Assembly (NCBI GenBank): GCA_035537095.1
Contig: DATLMV010000035.1
Location: 1-11,865, forward strand
From: DASWNP01 sp035537095
GTDB taxonomy: Bacteria > Acidobacteriota > Blastocatellia > Pyrinomonadales > Pyrinomonadaceae
DNA length: 11,865 nt
Reading direction: 5' to 3'
Both the position numbers and the translations under genes were made by a program. This document shows, in pieces, positions 1-6,587 of this stretch (positions are counted from its first letter, which is position 1; each line of letters begins with the position of its first letter). The notes under the pieces are model-generated. The model did no database searches. It saw only the letters and a list, made by a program, of their open reading frames with translations, and had not been told where the DNA came from.

Positions 1-324
1 GTTTTCGAGTCGCTCAAGCCGTTCGACGAGCGCGTGCGTATCAAGGTTGATGGGGAGATTAACCGCCCGCCTTTGGAGCGCACGGAAGCGGTCGCGCATC
101 TCTACGAACGCGCGCGGGCGATTGCCTCTGCGCTCGATTTCGAACTCGGCGAGACGAGCGTCGGCGGCGCATCGGACGGAAACTTCGCGGCGTTGCGTTG
201 CGCCTCAATCCTCGACGGTCTGGGGATTGACGGCGACGGCGCGCACGCCGCACATGAACACATCATTGCCGAAAATATCCCGCAGCGCGGCGCGTTGATC
301 GCCGGATTGATTGCGTCGCTTTGA
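1..324 (+). CDS. M20 family zinc carboxypeptidase, C-terminal end (5' truncated)
   Basis: The reading frame is open from the first base of the window to the TGA at 322-324, so only the last 107 residues are present and the start lies upstream. The segment GGASDGNFAAL, followed by LDGLGIDGDGAHAAHEHI, matches the end of the catalytic domain of M20 peptidases of the glutamate carboxypeptidase (CPG2)/ArgE/DapE group. The His in GAHAAHE (codon 244-246) fits the last metal ligand of that family. These enzymes use a two-zinc centre to remove a C-terminal amino acid, or to deacylate N-acyl amino acids. Substrate cannot be told from this fragment, and the signal-peptide region is outside the window. 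The family call is fairly certain; the exact substrate is open. An acetyltransferase and two exported peptidases follow on the same strand. Confidence 0.85.
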   Translation, partial: VFESLKPFDERVRIKVDGEINRPPLERTEAVAHLYERARAIASALDFELGETSVGGASDGNFAALRCASILDGLGIDGDGAHAAHEHIIAENIPQRGALIAGLIASL

Positions 325-382
325 AGCTCGGAACCGAATCAAACGTCTCACAAAATTATTGGGGGCTAAGGACGAGTCCGCG

Positions 383-853
383 ATGTTGGTGAAGCTCTTG
401 CAGGCGGAGGGCGCGGAGCATCTGGCGCAGGTGAGGGAACTCTGGCTCGAATACGCGGCGCATCTCGGGCTGGATTTGAGCTTCCAGAATTTTGAGCAGG
501 AGCTTGCAATGCTTCCCGCCGACTATGCGCCGCCGCGCGGTCGCCTGTTGCTCGCGTTCGGCGACGAGCGCGTTGCCGGAACGGTCGCGCTTCATGAGTT
601 TTCCGAAGGCGTCTGCGAGATGAAGCGCCTGTACGTGCGCGCAGAGTTTCAAGGTCATGGCATCGGGCGCGCGCTGGTCGAGAGGTTGATAGCGGAGGCG
701 CGCGCCATCAGCTACGCGCGGATGCGCCTCGATACGCTGCCTTCGATGATGCAGGCGCGCAAACTCTACCGCGCGCTCGGCTTCGAGGAGATCGAGCCTT
801 ATCGTTACAATCCCGTCGAGGGAACGACGTTTATGGAACTCAAACTCGTTTGA
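383..853 (+). CDS. GNAT family N-acetyltransferase
   Basis: The product is a 156-residue protein of the usual single-domain GNAT size. It probably transfers an acetyl group from acetyl-CoA to an amine; the substrate is unknown. The acetyl-CoA binding motif A is clear at about residues 76-104: CEMKRLYVRAEFQGHGIGRA, where Q-G-H-G-I-G fits the Q/R-x-x-G-x-G/A pyrophosphate loop. It is followed by a helix ALVERLIAEA and, near the end, the motif B region KLYRALGFEEIEPY. I chose the ATG at 383 because AAGGA (368-372) lies ten bases upstream of it. A TTG at 311 in the same frame would add 24 residues and overlap the preceding peptidase gene by 14 bases, and has less support. No signal peptide is seen, so the enzyme should be cytoplasmic. 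Confidence 0.88.
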   Translation: MLVKLLQAEGAEHLAQVRELWLEYAAHLGLDLSFQNFEQELAMLPADYAPPRGRLLLAFGDERVAGTVALHEFSEGVCEMKRLYVRAEFQGHGIGRALVERLIAEARAISYARMRLDTLPSMMQARKLYRALGFEEIEPYRYNPVEGTTFMELKLV

Positions 854-855
854 GT
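838..855 (+). repeat. Inverted repeat over the stop codon of the acetyltransferase gene
   Basis: ACTCAAAC, two bases, then GTTTGAGT form a perfect 8-bp inverted repeat that contains the TGA stop (851-853). A DNA palindrome this tight has only a two-base loop, so a real RNA hairpin would have to open one or two pairs. There is no run of T after it, so it is not a standard terminator. The sequence at 842-862 is repeated imperfectly (17 of 21 bases) at 872-892, giving a 30-base spacing. Its role is unknown. Confidence 0.35.
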
Positions 856-907
856 CGCCGCGTCATCGCATAAGCTCGCTTGCGTCGCCGCCCCGCAGCG
901 CGCGAAT

Positions 908-936
908 TTGTCACGCACGCCGTCTCGGGCTAAAGT
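908..936 (+). promoter_or_regulatory. Candidate sigma70-like promoter of the gamma-glutamyltransferase gene
   Basis: TTGTCA (908-913, 5 of 6 to TTGACA) and TAAAGT (931-936, 4 of 6 to TATAAT) are separated by exactly 17 bases. Transcription would begin near 943, giving a leader of about 60 bases before the ATG at 1004. The position in the gap between two genes on the same strand fits. This is a motif match only, and the surrounding sequence is GC-rich. Confidence 0.45.
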
Positions 937-1003
937 AGATTTCATAGCCGCGCCAAAATTTACATGCTCAATCAATCTCGCGCGAAGTGAGGTGTGGAAA
1001 TTT

Positions 1004-2788
1004 ATGAAGGTCAAACTCAAACGTAGCTGCACGATCTCTCTGCTGTTGTTTGCGCTGCTCGCCGCGCCGCTCGCGCCGCGAAGCTCGACGGCTCAGGTGG
1101 CAACGGTGCGGGCGGCGACGCCGACGCCGCGCGCGGTTTATGCTTCGCGCGAGCCCGTGCGCGCGCCGCGCGGGATGGTGGCTTCGACGAGCAAGATCGC
1201 TTCGCAGGTCGGCGTGGATGTCTTGCAGCGCGGCGGCAACGCGGTTGACGCGGCGATTGCCGTCGCCTTCGCGCTGGCCGTTGTCTACCCGGCGGCGGGC
1301 AATCTCGGCGGCGGCGGGTTCATGTTGATACGGCTGCGCGACGGGCGCACGACCGCGATTGACTACCGCGAGATGGCTCCCGCCGCCGCGACGCGCAACA
1401 TGTATCTGGACGAGCGCGGCGAGTTGATTGTCGGCGAAGGCTCGTCGCTCATCGGTTATCGCGCGGCGGGCGTTCCCGGAACGGTGGCGGGGATGGAACT
1501 GGCCTTGAAGAACTACGGCTCGAAGCGTCTGAGTTGGGCGCAACTGGTCGAACCGGCGCGCCGCCTCGCGTCCGAAGGCTTTCCGCTCAGCCATGCGCTC
1601 GCGCGTTCCCTGCGTAACAACAGCGAACTGCTCACGCGCTATTCCGACACCAAAAGAATCCTGCTCAATAACGGAAGGTTTTATAACGAGGGCGAACTCC
1701 TGCGTCAGCCCGAACTCGGCGCGACCTTCGCGCGGGTGCAGCGCGGTGGCGCGCGCGAGTTTTATCAGGGACGCACCGCGCAACTGATCGCCGCCGACAT
1801 GAAGCGTCACAGAGGCGTTATGACGCTCGCCGATTTGCGCAACTACGTGGCGAAAGAGCGCACGCCTTTGCGCGGCAAGTATCGAGAGTTTGAAGTCATC
1901 TCGATGCCGCCGCCGTCGTCGGGCGGCGCGGTGCTCATCGAGATGCTGAACATCCTCGAAGGCTTCGACCTCCGACGCCTCGGCTGGTCGTCGTCCGAGC
2001 GTTATCACCTGACGACGGAAGCCATGCGCCGCGCTTTCGCCGACCGCGCCGAGTATATGGGCGACGCCGATTTCGTCAGCGTGCCCATCGCCGGTCTGAT
2101 TGATAAAAGTTATGCGGCGCGGCTGCGTCAAACAATCCGGCAGGAGCAGGCTTCGACGAGCGCGGACGTGCGCGCCGGTCGTCCCGCAGGCGCGGAGTCC
2201 GAAGAGACGACGCACTTCACCGTCGTTGACAGGGACGGCAACGCCGTGTCGAACACCTACACGCTGAACGGCAGCTACGGTTCGGGCGCGATTGCCGAAG
2301 GGACGGGCATCCTCTTGAACAACGAGATGGACGACTTCGCCGCCAAGCCGGGGACGCCGAACATGTACGGGCTGCTGCAAAGCGAGCGCAACGCGGTCGC
2401 GCCGAGGAAGCGCCCGCTCTCCGCGATGACGCCGACCTTCGTCCTGCGGCGCGACGGTTCGTTCTGGTTCGCCGTCGGCTCACCGGGCGGCCCGACCATC
2501 ATCAACACCGTCCTGCAAGTTATCACCAACGTCGTTGATTACGACATGAACATTCAACAGGCCATTGACGCGCCGCGCATCCATCATCAATGGCTGCCGG
2601 ACGAGATCGTCTTCGAGCCTTTCGGGATGTCTGCCGACACCTTCCGCGCGCTCGAATCACGCGGGCACAAACTGACCGCCAAACCGCGCTACATGGGCGA
2701 CGCGCACGGCATCATGATCGAGGAGAAAACGGGCGTGCGTCTCGGCGCGAGCGACCCGCGCAACGACGGCGCGCCAGTCGGATACTGA
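1004..2788 (+). CDS. ggt: Gamma-glutamyltransferase, exported (glutathione hydrolase proenzyme)
   Basis: The 594-residue protein cleaves the gamma-glutamyl bond of glutathione and related peptides, by hydrolysis or by transfer to another amino acid or peptide. It has an N-terminal signal peptide (KVKLKR, then a hydrophobic stretch, ending near SSTAQ at about residue 30), so it should act in the periplasm. Family marks are in order: DYREMAP, with Arg122 equivalent to the glutamyl-binding Arg of E. coli; TTHFTVVDRDGNAV starting at Thr402, the expected self-cleavage site and catalytic nucleophile; GILLNNEMDDF; and the oxyanion segment VGSPGGPTIINT. Self-cleavage before Thr402 would give a large chain of 401 residues and a small chain of 193, the usual sizes. 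The ATG at 1004 has GAGGTG (989-994) nine bases upstream. A TTG at 908 would add 32 residues but lies inside the candidate -35 box. All key residues seen are intact. Confidence 0.96.
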   Translation: MKVKLKRSCTISLLLFALLAAPLAPRSSTAQVATVRAATPTPRAVYASREPVRAPRGMVASTSKIASQVGVDVLQRGGNAVDAAIAVAFALAVVYPAAGNLGGGGFMLIRLRDGRTTAIDYREMAPAAATRNMYLDERGELIVGEGSSLIGYRAAGVPGTVAGMELALKNYGSKRLSWAQLVEPARRLASEGFPLSHALARSLRNNSELLTRYSDTKRILLNNGRFYNEGELLRQPELGATFARVQRGGAREFYQGRTAQLIAADMKRHRGVMTLADLRNYVAKERTPLRGKYREFEVISMPPPSSGGAVLIEMLNILEGFDLRRLGWSSSERYHLTTEAMRRAFADRAEYMGDADFVSVPIAGLIDKSYAARLRQTIRQEQASTSADVRAGRPAGAESEETTHFTVVDRDGNAVSNTYTLNGSYGSGAIAEGTGILLNNEMDDFAAKPGTPNMYGLLQSERNAVAPRKRPLSAMTPTFVLRRDGSFWFAVGSPGGPTIINTVLQVITNVVDYDMNIQQAIDAPRIHHQWLPDEIVFEPFGMSADTFRALESRGHKLTAKPRYMGDAHGIMIEEKTGVRLGASDPRNDGAPVGY

Positions 2789-2843
2789 CGCGCCGACAGG
2801 CACGCCAAGCGGCGCGATTGTGTGACGGGAAAGATTGAAAAAG

Positions 2844-2903
2844 CCGCGAAAAACGCGGAAAAGACGCGTGTCTTGAAGTTTTCGTCGCCGCGTTCGGCGA
2901 CGA
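2844..2903 (+). promoter_or_regulatory. Cluster of three hairpins in the ggt-aminopeptidase P gap
   Basis: Three adjacent inverted repeats fill the 145-base gap. CCGCG-AAAAA-CGCGG is at 2844-2858. AAGAC-GCGT-GTCTT is at 2861-2874. The strongest is a perfect 9-bp arm, TCGTCGCCG, a CGTT loop and CGGCGACGA at 2882-2903. None is followed by a T run, so Rho-independent termination is unlikely. The last one ends 17 bases before the Shine-Dalgarno sequence of the next gene, so it would sit in the leader or the intercistronic RNA. A role in RNA stability or in separating expression of the two genes is inference. Confidence 0.4.
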
Positions 2904-2933
2904 CGCGAGGGGTTCGTCAGGGAGGCTTGTCGA

Positions 2934-4616
2934 GTGAGGATTTTCGGACAGTTGGTTTTTGCAGTCGTCGTCGCCGCCGCGCTTCTCGCTGCCCCGCTCC
3001 GCGTCGCCACGGGCGCGCAAACCGCCAGAGCCAAACAGGCTCAAGTTGAATCAATCCGCACGACGCCGCCTGCGCCCGTGTTTGACGAAAACGAGCGGCG
3101 CGCAGAACTCTCTGCGCGACGTGCGCGCGTCGCACGCGAGATCGGAGCGTCGGGCGTGCTCGTGCTCTTGAGCGCCGAGCCGCGTCTCTACACGGGCGAC
3201 GTTGATTACCACTACCGGCAGGAGAACAATCTTTTTTATCTCACGCATCTCCGGCAGCGCGGCGCGACGCTCGTGCTCCTGCCCGGTCATGCGGCCCTGC
3301 GCGAGATACTTTTTCTGCCGCGCCGCAACGCACAGGCTGAGACATGGACGGGCGCGATGTACAGCGCGGAAGATGCGCGGCGCATCAGCGGCATCGGCGA
3401 GATTTGGGATAGCAAGGAGTTTGCGCCCTTCATGCAGTCGCTCGGCAAGCGCGAGCCTTTCAGACCCAAACCCGAAAACGTCCTGCTCTCGCAAACGCTG
3501 GCGACCAACACGCCCGCCGCCGCAGTTAACCCTTCTAATACTTCCGTCAGTAATCCGCAGACCTCCGCGAACGGCGTTCATGGCTTCGAGTCGCTCTATG
3601 CCGCCGCCGCACGCAACGAGGCCGCGCTTTACCTGCTCGTGCCCCTGCGCGATGCGGACACGGGCGCGTTCGGCGACGCGCGCGAATGGCGGCGCGAGCA
3701 GCGTCTCGCCGAACAATGGAAGACATCCGCGAGCGGCTTTCAAATCCGCAGCGCGTTTCATATCTTCAGCGACATGCGCGTGCGCAAATCCGCTTCGGAA
3801 ATTCAACGGATGCAGCATGCGATTGACATCACGACCGAAGCTCTGGGACGCGCGATGGCGTCCGCCGGTCAGGCCAAATGGGAATACGAAGTGGCGGCAG
3901 AGATTGATTACGTCTTCAAACTCCGCAACGCCGACTCTCATGCTTACCCTTCAATCGTCGGCGCGGGCGCGAACGCGACGACCATCCATTACGAAGATTC
4001 GCAGGGGCGCGTCAGTCAGGGCGACCTTCTGTTGATGGATGTCGGCGCGGAGTACGAACACTACGCGGCGGACATCACGCGGACGTTTCCCGTCAGCGGT
4101 CGCTTCTCAAGCGCGCAGGCCGACATCTACAACATCGTGCTCGCCGCGCAGGATGCGGCCATCGCAGCCGCACGGCCCGGCGCGACGCTCTCGGAAGTGC
4201 ACAACGCCGCGCTCAATATCATCAAGGACGGTTTGCTCCGTCTCGGCCTCATCACCGACCGAAATTCGTCGCAATACTTCCAATGGTTTCCGCACGCAAC
4301 CTCTCATTGGCTCGGCATGAACGCACACGACATCGGCTACGGCAACGTCAAACTCGAAGCGGGCATGACCTTCACCATCGAGCCCGGCATCTACGTGCGC
4401 GCGGACGCCCTCGAACACCTGTCGGGCTCGAAAGAATCCGAGAAGTACGCCGCCGCCATCCGTCCGGCATTCGAGAAGTACAAGAACATCGGCGTCCGCA
4501 TCGAAGACGACATCCTCATCACGCCCGAAGGCGCGCGCGTCCTCTCAAGCGCGCTCCCGCGCACCATCCCCGAGATCGAATACTTCATCACGCGCAACGC
4601 GCGCGAACTGCGTTGA
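2934..4616 (+). CDS. pepP: Exported Xaa-Pro aminopeptidase (aminopeptidase P, M24B family)
   Basis: The 560-residue protein should remove an N-terminal amino acid when proline is second. It starts with a signal peptide (FGQLVFAVVVAAALLAAPL), then an AMP_N domain at about residues 50-190 (YHYRQENNLFYLTHLRQRGA) and a C-terminal pita-bread domain from about 280. All five metal ligands are visible: Asp369 (LLMDVG), Asp380 (ADITRTFP), His458 (SHWLGMN), Glu483 (TIEPGIY) and Glu524 (RIEDDI). It is longer than E. coli PepP (about 440). Extra length comes from the leader, a Ser/Thr/Asn/Pro-rich linker near residues 190-215, and about 18 added residues between the last two ligands. The GTG start at 2934 has GGAGG (2921-2925) eight bases upstream. 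It lies 145 bases after ggt on the same strand, and the two may work on the same periplasmic peptides. Confidence 0.94.
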   Translation: MRIFGQLVFAVVVAAALLAAPLRVATGAQTARAKQAQVESIRTTPPAPVFDENERRAELSARRARVAREIGASGVLVLLSAEPRLYTGDVDYHYRQENNLFYLTHLRQRGATLVLLPGHAALREILFLPRRNAQAETWTGAMYSAEDARRISGIGEIWDSKEFAPFMQSLGKREPFRPKPENVLLSQTLATNTPAAAVNPSNTSVSNPQTSANGVHGFESLYAAAARNEAALYLLVPLRDADTGAFGDAREWRREQRLAEQWKTSASGFQIRSAFHIFSDMRVRKSASEIQRMQHAIDITTEALGRAMASAGQAKWEYEVAAEIDYVFKLRNADSHAYPSIVGAGANATTIHYEDSQGRVSQGDLLLMDVGAEYEHYAADITRTFPVSGRFSSAQADIYNIVLAAQDAAIAAARPGATLSEVHNAALNIIKDGLLRLGLITDRNSSQYFQWFPHATSHWLGMNAHDIGYGNVKLEAGMTFTIEPGIYVRADALEHLSGSKESEKYAAAIRPAFEKYKNIGVRIEDDILITPEGARVLSSALPRTIPEIEYFITRNARELR

Positions 4617-4683
4617 AGTTAATGTCCTGAATAAATAGCGGAAGGGAAGTGAGTGGCGGGAGTGGTCAAAGCTCGCGCTGTCT

Positions 4684-5652
4684 TCAGGCTTTCGGAGCGC
4701 GATAGCCGCGCCGCGTGCGCGCGTTGACTTCGGGGCGGGAGATGTTGATTTCGATGTCGCGCCAGCGTCCGTCGCGCGCGCGGTTGAGCGATTGATAACC
4801 GATGGTGTACTGGTTGCTCAACTCTTCGACGATACCCTCGAAGGCTTGTGCGAGCGCCTGCCCGCCGGGCGTCGGGACGTAGCGACCGCCCGTCTTGAAG
4901 GCGAAATTCTTCAACGCGCCCATCGCCATCTGCCTGTCCTGAATATTGGCGCGCGGGTCTGATAAATCAACGGTGTAGATCGTCGCGTGTGCTTCGAGAG
5001 CGACGCGCAGAGCCTTGTCTTGCGTCGCGCCGCTGCGCGTGTCGGCCCCGTCCGAGAGGACGACGATGGCGCGTCGTTTCTCCGGTCGTTGCGCGAGGTC
5101 TTGAGAGGCGCGCACGACCGCGTCGTAGAGGGTGGTCACGCCCCGTGCGTTCACTCCGTAAGCCATCGGGGGCAAGTCGCGTCCCGGCAAGAAGTCCTGC
5201 AACTGTTCGACCTTTGAATCGAAACTATAGATGGCCGCGACATCATCTTCGCGCAACCCGTCGAGAAAACGTATCGCCGCCGAGCGCGCGAGCGAGATGC
5301 GCCCCTCCATGCTGCCGGAGGTGTCGAGCAGGATGGCCGCCGCGAAGGGCGTCTCCTCGATGCTGAAGGTGGAAATCTTCTGCTCCCGCCCGTCCTCAAA
5401 GACGCGAAAATCCTTGCGCGGAATCTTGTGGACGTACTTGCCCGCCTTGTCCGTCACCGTCACGTTCAAGACGACGAGGTCTGCGTTGACGCGTTCGACT
5501 TCGTCATCGTCCTGCGGGTTCGCGGCGCGGGCAGCGTTGTTCGGGGGAAGTGCGGCGGAGAGGGCGACGAGCGCGCAGCAGAGCAACGAACAGGCGAGAG
5601 GCGGCAGACGCCGCGCAGGTTCGTCAGCGAAATTTTGTCGGCTTGGGGTCAC
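4684..5652 (-). CDS. Exported von Willebrand factor A domain protein (VWFA-related Acidobacterial type)
   Basis: The 322-residue protein has an N-terminal hydrophobic segment (LACSLLCCALVALSAALPP), so it is exported or membrane-anchored. A short beta domain follows, with VNADLVVLNVTVTDKAGK and DFRVFEDGREQKISTFS, as is usual before the VWA domain in the TIGR03436-like family. The VWA domain covers about residues 103-285. Its metal-ion-dependent adhesion site looks complete: DTSGS from Asp110, Thr173 in TTLYDAV and Asp201 in LSDGAD. Such domains bind protein partners through a divalent metal; the partner here is unknown. The GTG start at 5652 overlaps the stop of the upstream gene in GTGA. I see no separate Shine-Dalgarno sequence, so translation is probably coupled. 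The gene converges on the aminopeptidase P gene, with 67 bases between the stops. Confidence 0.9.
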   Translation of the reverse strand: MTPSRQNFADEPARRLPPLACSLLCCALVALSAALPPNNAARAANPQDDDEVERVNADLVVLNVTVTDKAGKYVHKIPRKDFRVFEDGREQKISTFSIEETPFAAAILLDTSGSMEGRISLARSAAIRFLDGLREDDVAAIYSFDSKVEQLQDFLPGRDLPPMAYGVNARGVTTLYDAVVRASQDLAQRPEKRRAIVVLSDGADTRSGATQDKALRVALEAHATIYTVDLSDPRANIQDRQMAMGALKNFAFKTGGRYVPTPGGQALAQAFEGIVEELSNQYTIGYQSLNRARDGRWRDIEINISRPEVNARTRRGYRAPKA

Positions 5653-6182
5653 GGCGTAAAGGTGCGGATGATGCGGACTAATTCGATCAGTTCGTTCGAC
5701 TGTTCGATGACGGCGGTGGAGACGACGTGTCTGGAAGTCTTCTCGACGTGCTTGCGTAGCTCTGCGGAGAGTTCGGCCAGACGCGCGAGCGCAGTCTCAA
5801 GGTCGCGCGGGGGATTCTCTAAAATATCGTCGTCGTCGGAGCCGCCCGCACGGCTGCGGATGCCGCGCGCGAGCTTTTCCAGCCGTTCCAGTTTTTTCAA
5901 CGCCTCGCGGCCTAAAGTCTTCTGATTCTTGAATGTCTCGCGCAGTTCCGCGCCCAACAGCGCGCCCTCTTTCGCGCGCTCAAGACTCTCTCTGTGCGAC
6001 GCCTCTTCGCTGCGGATGACGGCGCGATCTAGAAGCTCCTGTTCGGGCGAGCCGAGCGCGTCCCGGCTCGGCGGCGGCGCGGTTCTATCCGAAGGGAAGG
6101 ACGGGGCGCTGTTCGACTGCGCGTTCACAGACAGCGCGCACAGGAGCAGAAATGTTATTCCAAACAGGCTTCGCACGAACAT
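5649..6182 (-). CDS. Secreted coiled-coil protein of unknown function, coupled to the VWA gene
   Basis: I do not recognise the family. The 177-residue product has a clear signal peptide (FVRSLFGITFLLLCALSVNA, cleavage near AQS) and then a Pro/Ser-rich stretch. Most of the rest is charged and rich in Glu, Lys, Arg and Leu with heptad-like spacing, for example ALKKLERLEKLARGI and LARLAELSAELRKHVEKTS, which suggests long helices or a coiled coil. An acidic SDDDD spot separates two helical parts. The ATG at 6182 puts the signal peptide at the very start. A GTG at 6209 in frame would add nine residues and neither start has a strong Shine-Dalgarno sequence. The stop overlaps the start of the VWA gene by four bases, so the two products are probably made together and may interact; that is inference. 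Confidence 0.8.
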   Translation of the reverse strand: MFVRSLFGITFLLLCALSVNAQSNSAPSFPSDRTAPPPSRDALGSPEQELLDRAVIRSEEASHRESLERAKEGALLGAELRETFKNQKTLGREALKKLERLEKLARGIRSRAGGSDDDDILENPPRDLETALARLAELSAELRKHVEKTSRHVVSTAVIEQSNELIELVRIIRTFTP

Positions 6183-6240
6183 AGTTTTTTCAGGCACGAC
6201 AGAAGACACGAAAAACTCAAAGAGAGCGACCGCGCCGGAA

Positions 6241-6257
6241 GTCTATCCAAAATAGAC
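6241..6257 (-). repeat. Inverted repeat upstream of the coiled-coil/VWA unit (possible operator)
   Basis: GTCTAT, five bases, then ATAGAC form a perfect 6-bp inverted repeat 59-75 bases upstream of the ATG at 6182. Its AT-rich sequence differs from the surrounding GC-rich DNA, and its place in front of a minus-strand unit would suit an operator or promoter. I could not pair it with a convincing -35/-10 set. A repeat of this size can occur by chance. Confidence 0.3.
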
Positions 6258-6587
6258 CCTCCGCTTCAAGCGACCGGCAGACGATGTGCTTGTGAATGCG
6301 CGGAAGCATAAATGGTTGTCTCGTGTTCCAATGAAGACAAAGAGTTAGAGCCTACAAGGTTCGACGCTGCACAACCGACGACGCCACCCACTCGCTGCTT
6401 CGTCGCTCCTGAAATCTGCCGACCGGCGCACGCGGGCTATCCGGTGCTCGATGCCGACGGTAAAATATGGTTCGGCGGCAACGTGTTAAAAGCAATAAAG
6501 CCACAAACTGACAGCCTTCGCTCAAGGATTTACTCGAAGTCTGTCGTCGCGCCGACTCCTCAAGTATCACTTAAGCCGGGGCATTTT
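6258..6587. other. 330-base gap with no recognised gene
   Basis: This stretch lies between the end of the lipoprotein gene and the coiled-coil/VWA unit. Its composition changes sharply. Blocks 6301-6360 and 6481-6540 are about 42-43% GC, whereas 6361-6480 is about 64%, close to the coding level. A plus-strand frame runs through it and reads PVLDADGKIWFGGN, but it continues antisense into the lipoprotein gene and has no ribosome site, so I do not call it. I see no tRNA, no clear terminator and no long repeat. A decayed gene or an unrecognised RNA remains possible. Confidence 0.4.

Noticed and set aside
908..1003. Longer gamma-glutamyltransferase start at TTG 908
   Set aside because: It would put 32 polar residues before a clear signal peptide and would overlap the candidate promoter; the ATG at 1004 has a better ribosome site.
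968..2380. 470-codon open frame on the minus strand opposite ggt
   Set aside because: It is antisense to a gene with complete family motifs. The translation is Arg/Ala/His-rich with no domain, as expected from GC-rich codon shadow.
3051..3941. 296-codon minus-strand and 277-codon plus-strand frames inside the aminopeptidase P gene
   Set aside because: Both lie in the wrong frame of a gene with all five metal ligands intact, and neither resembles a protein family.
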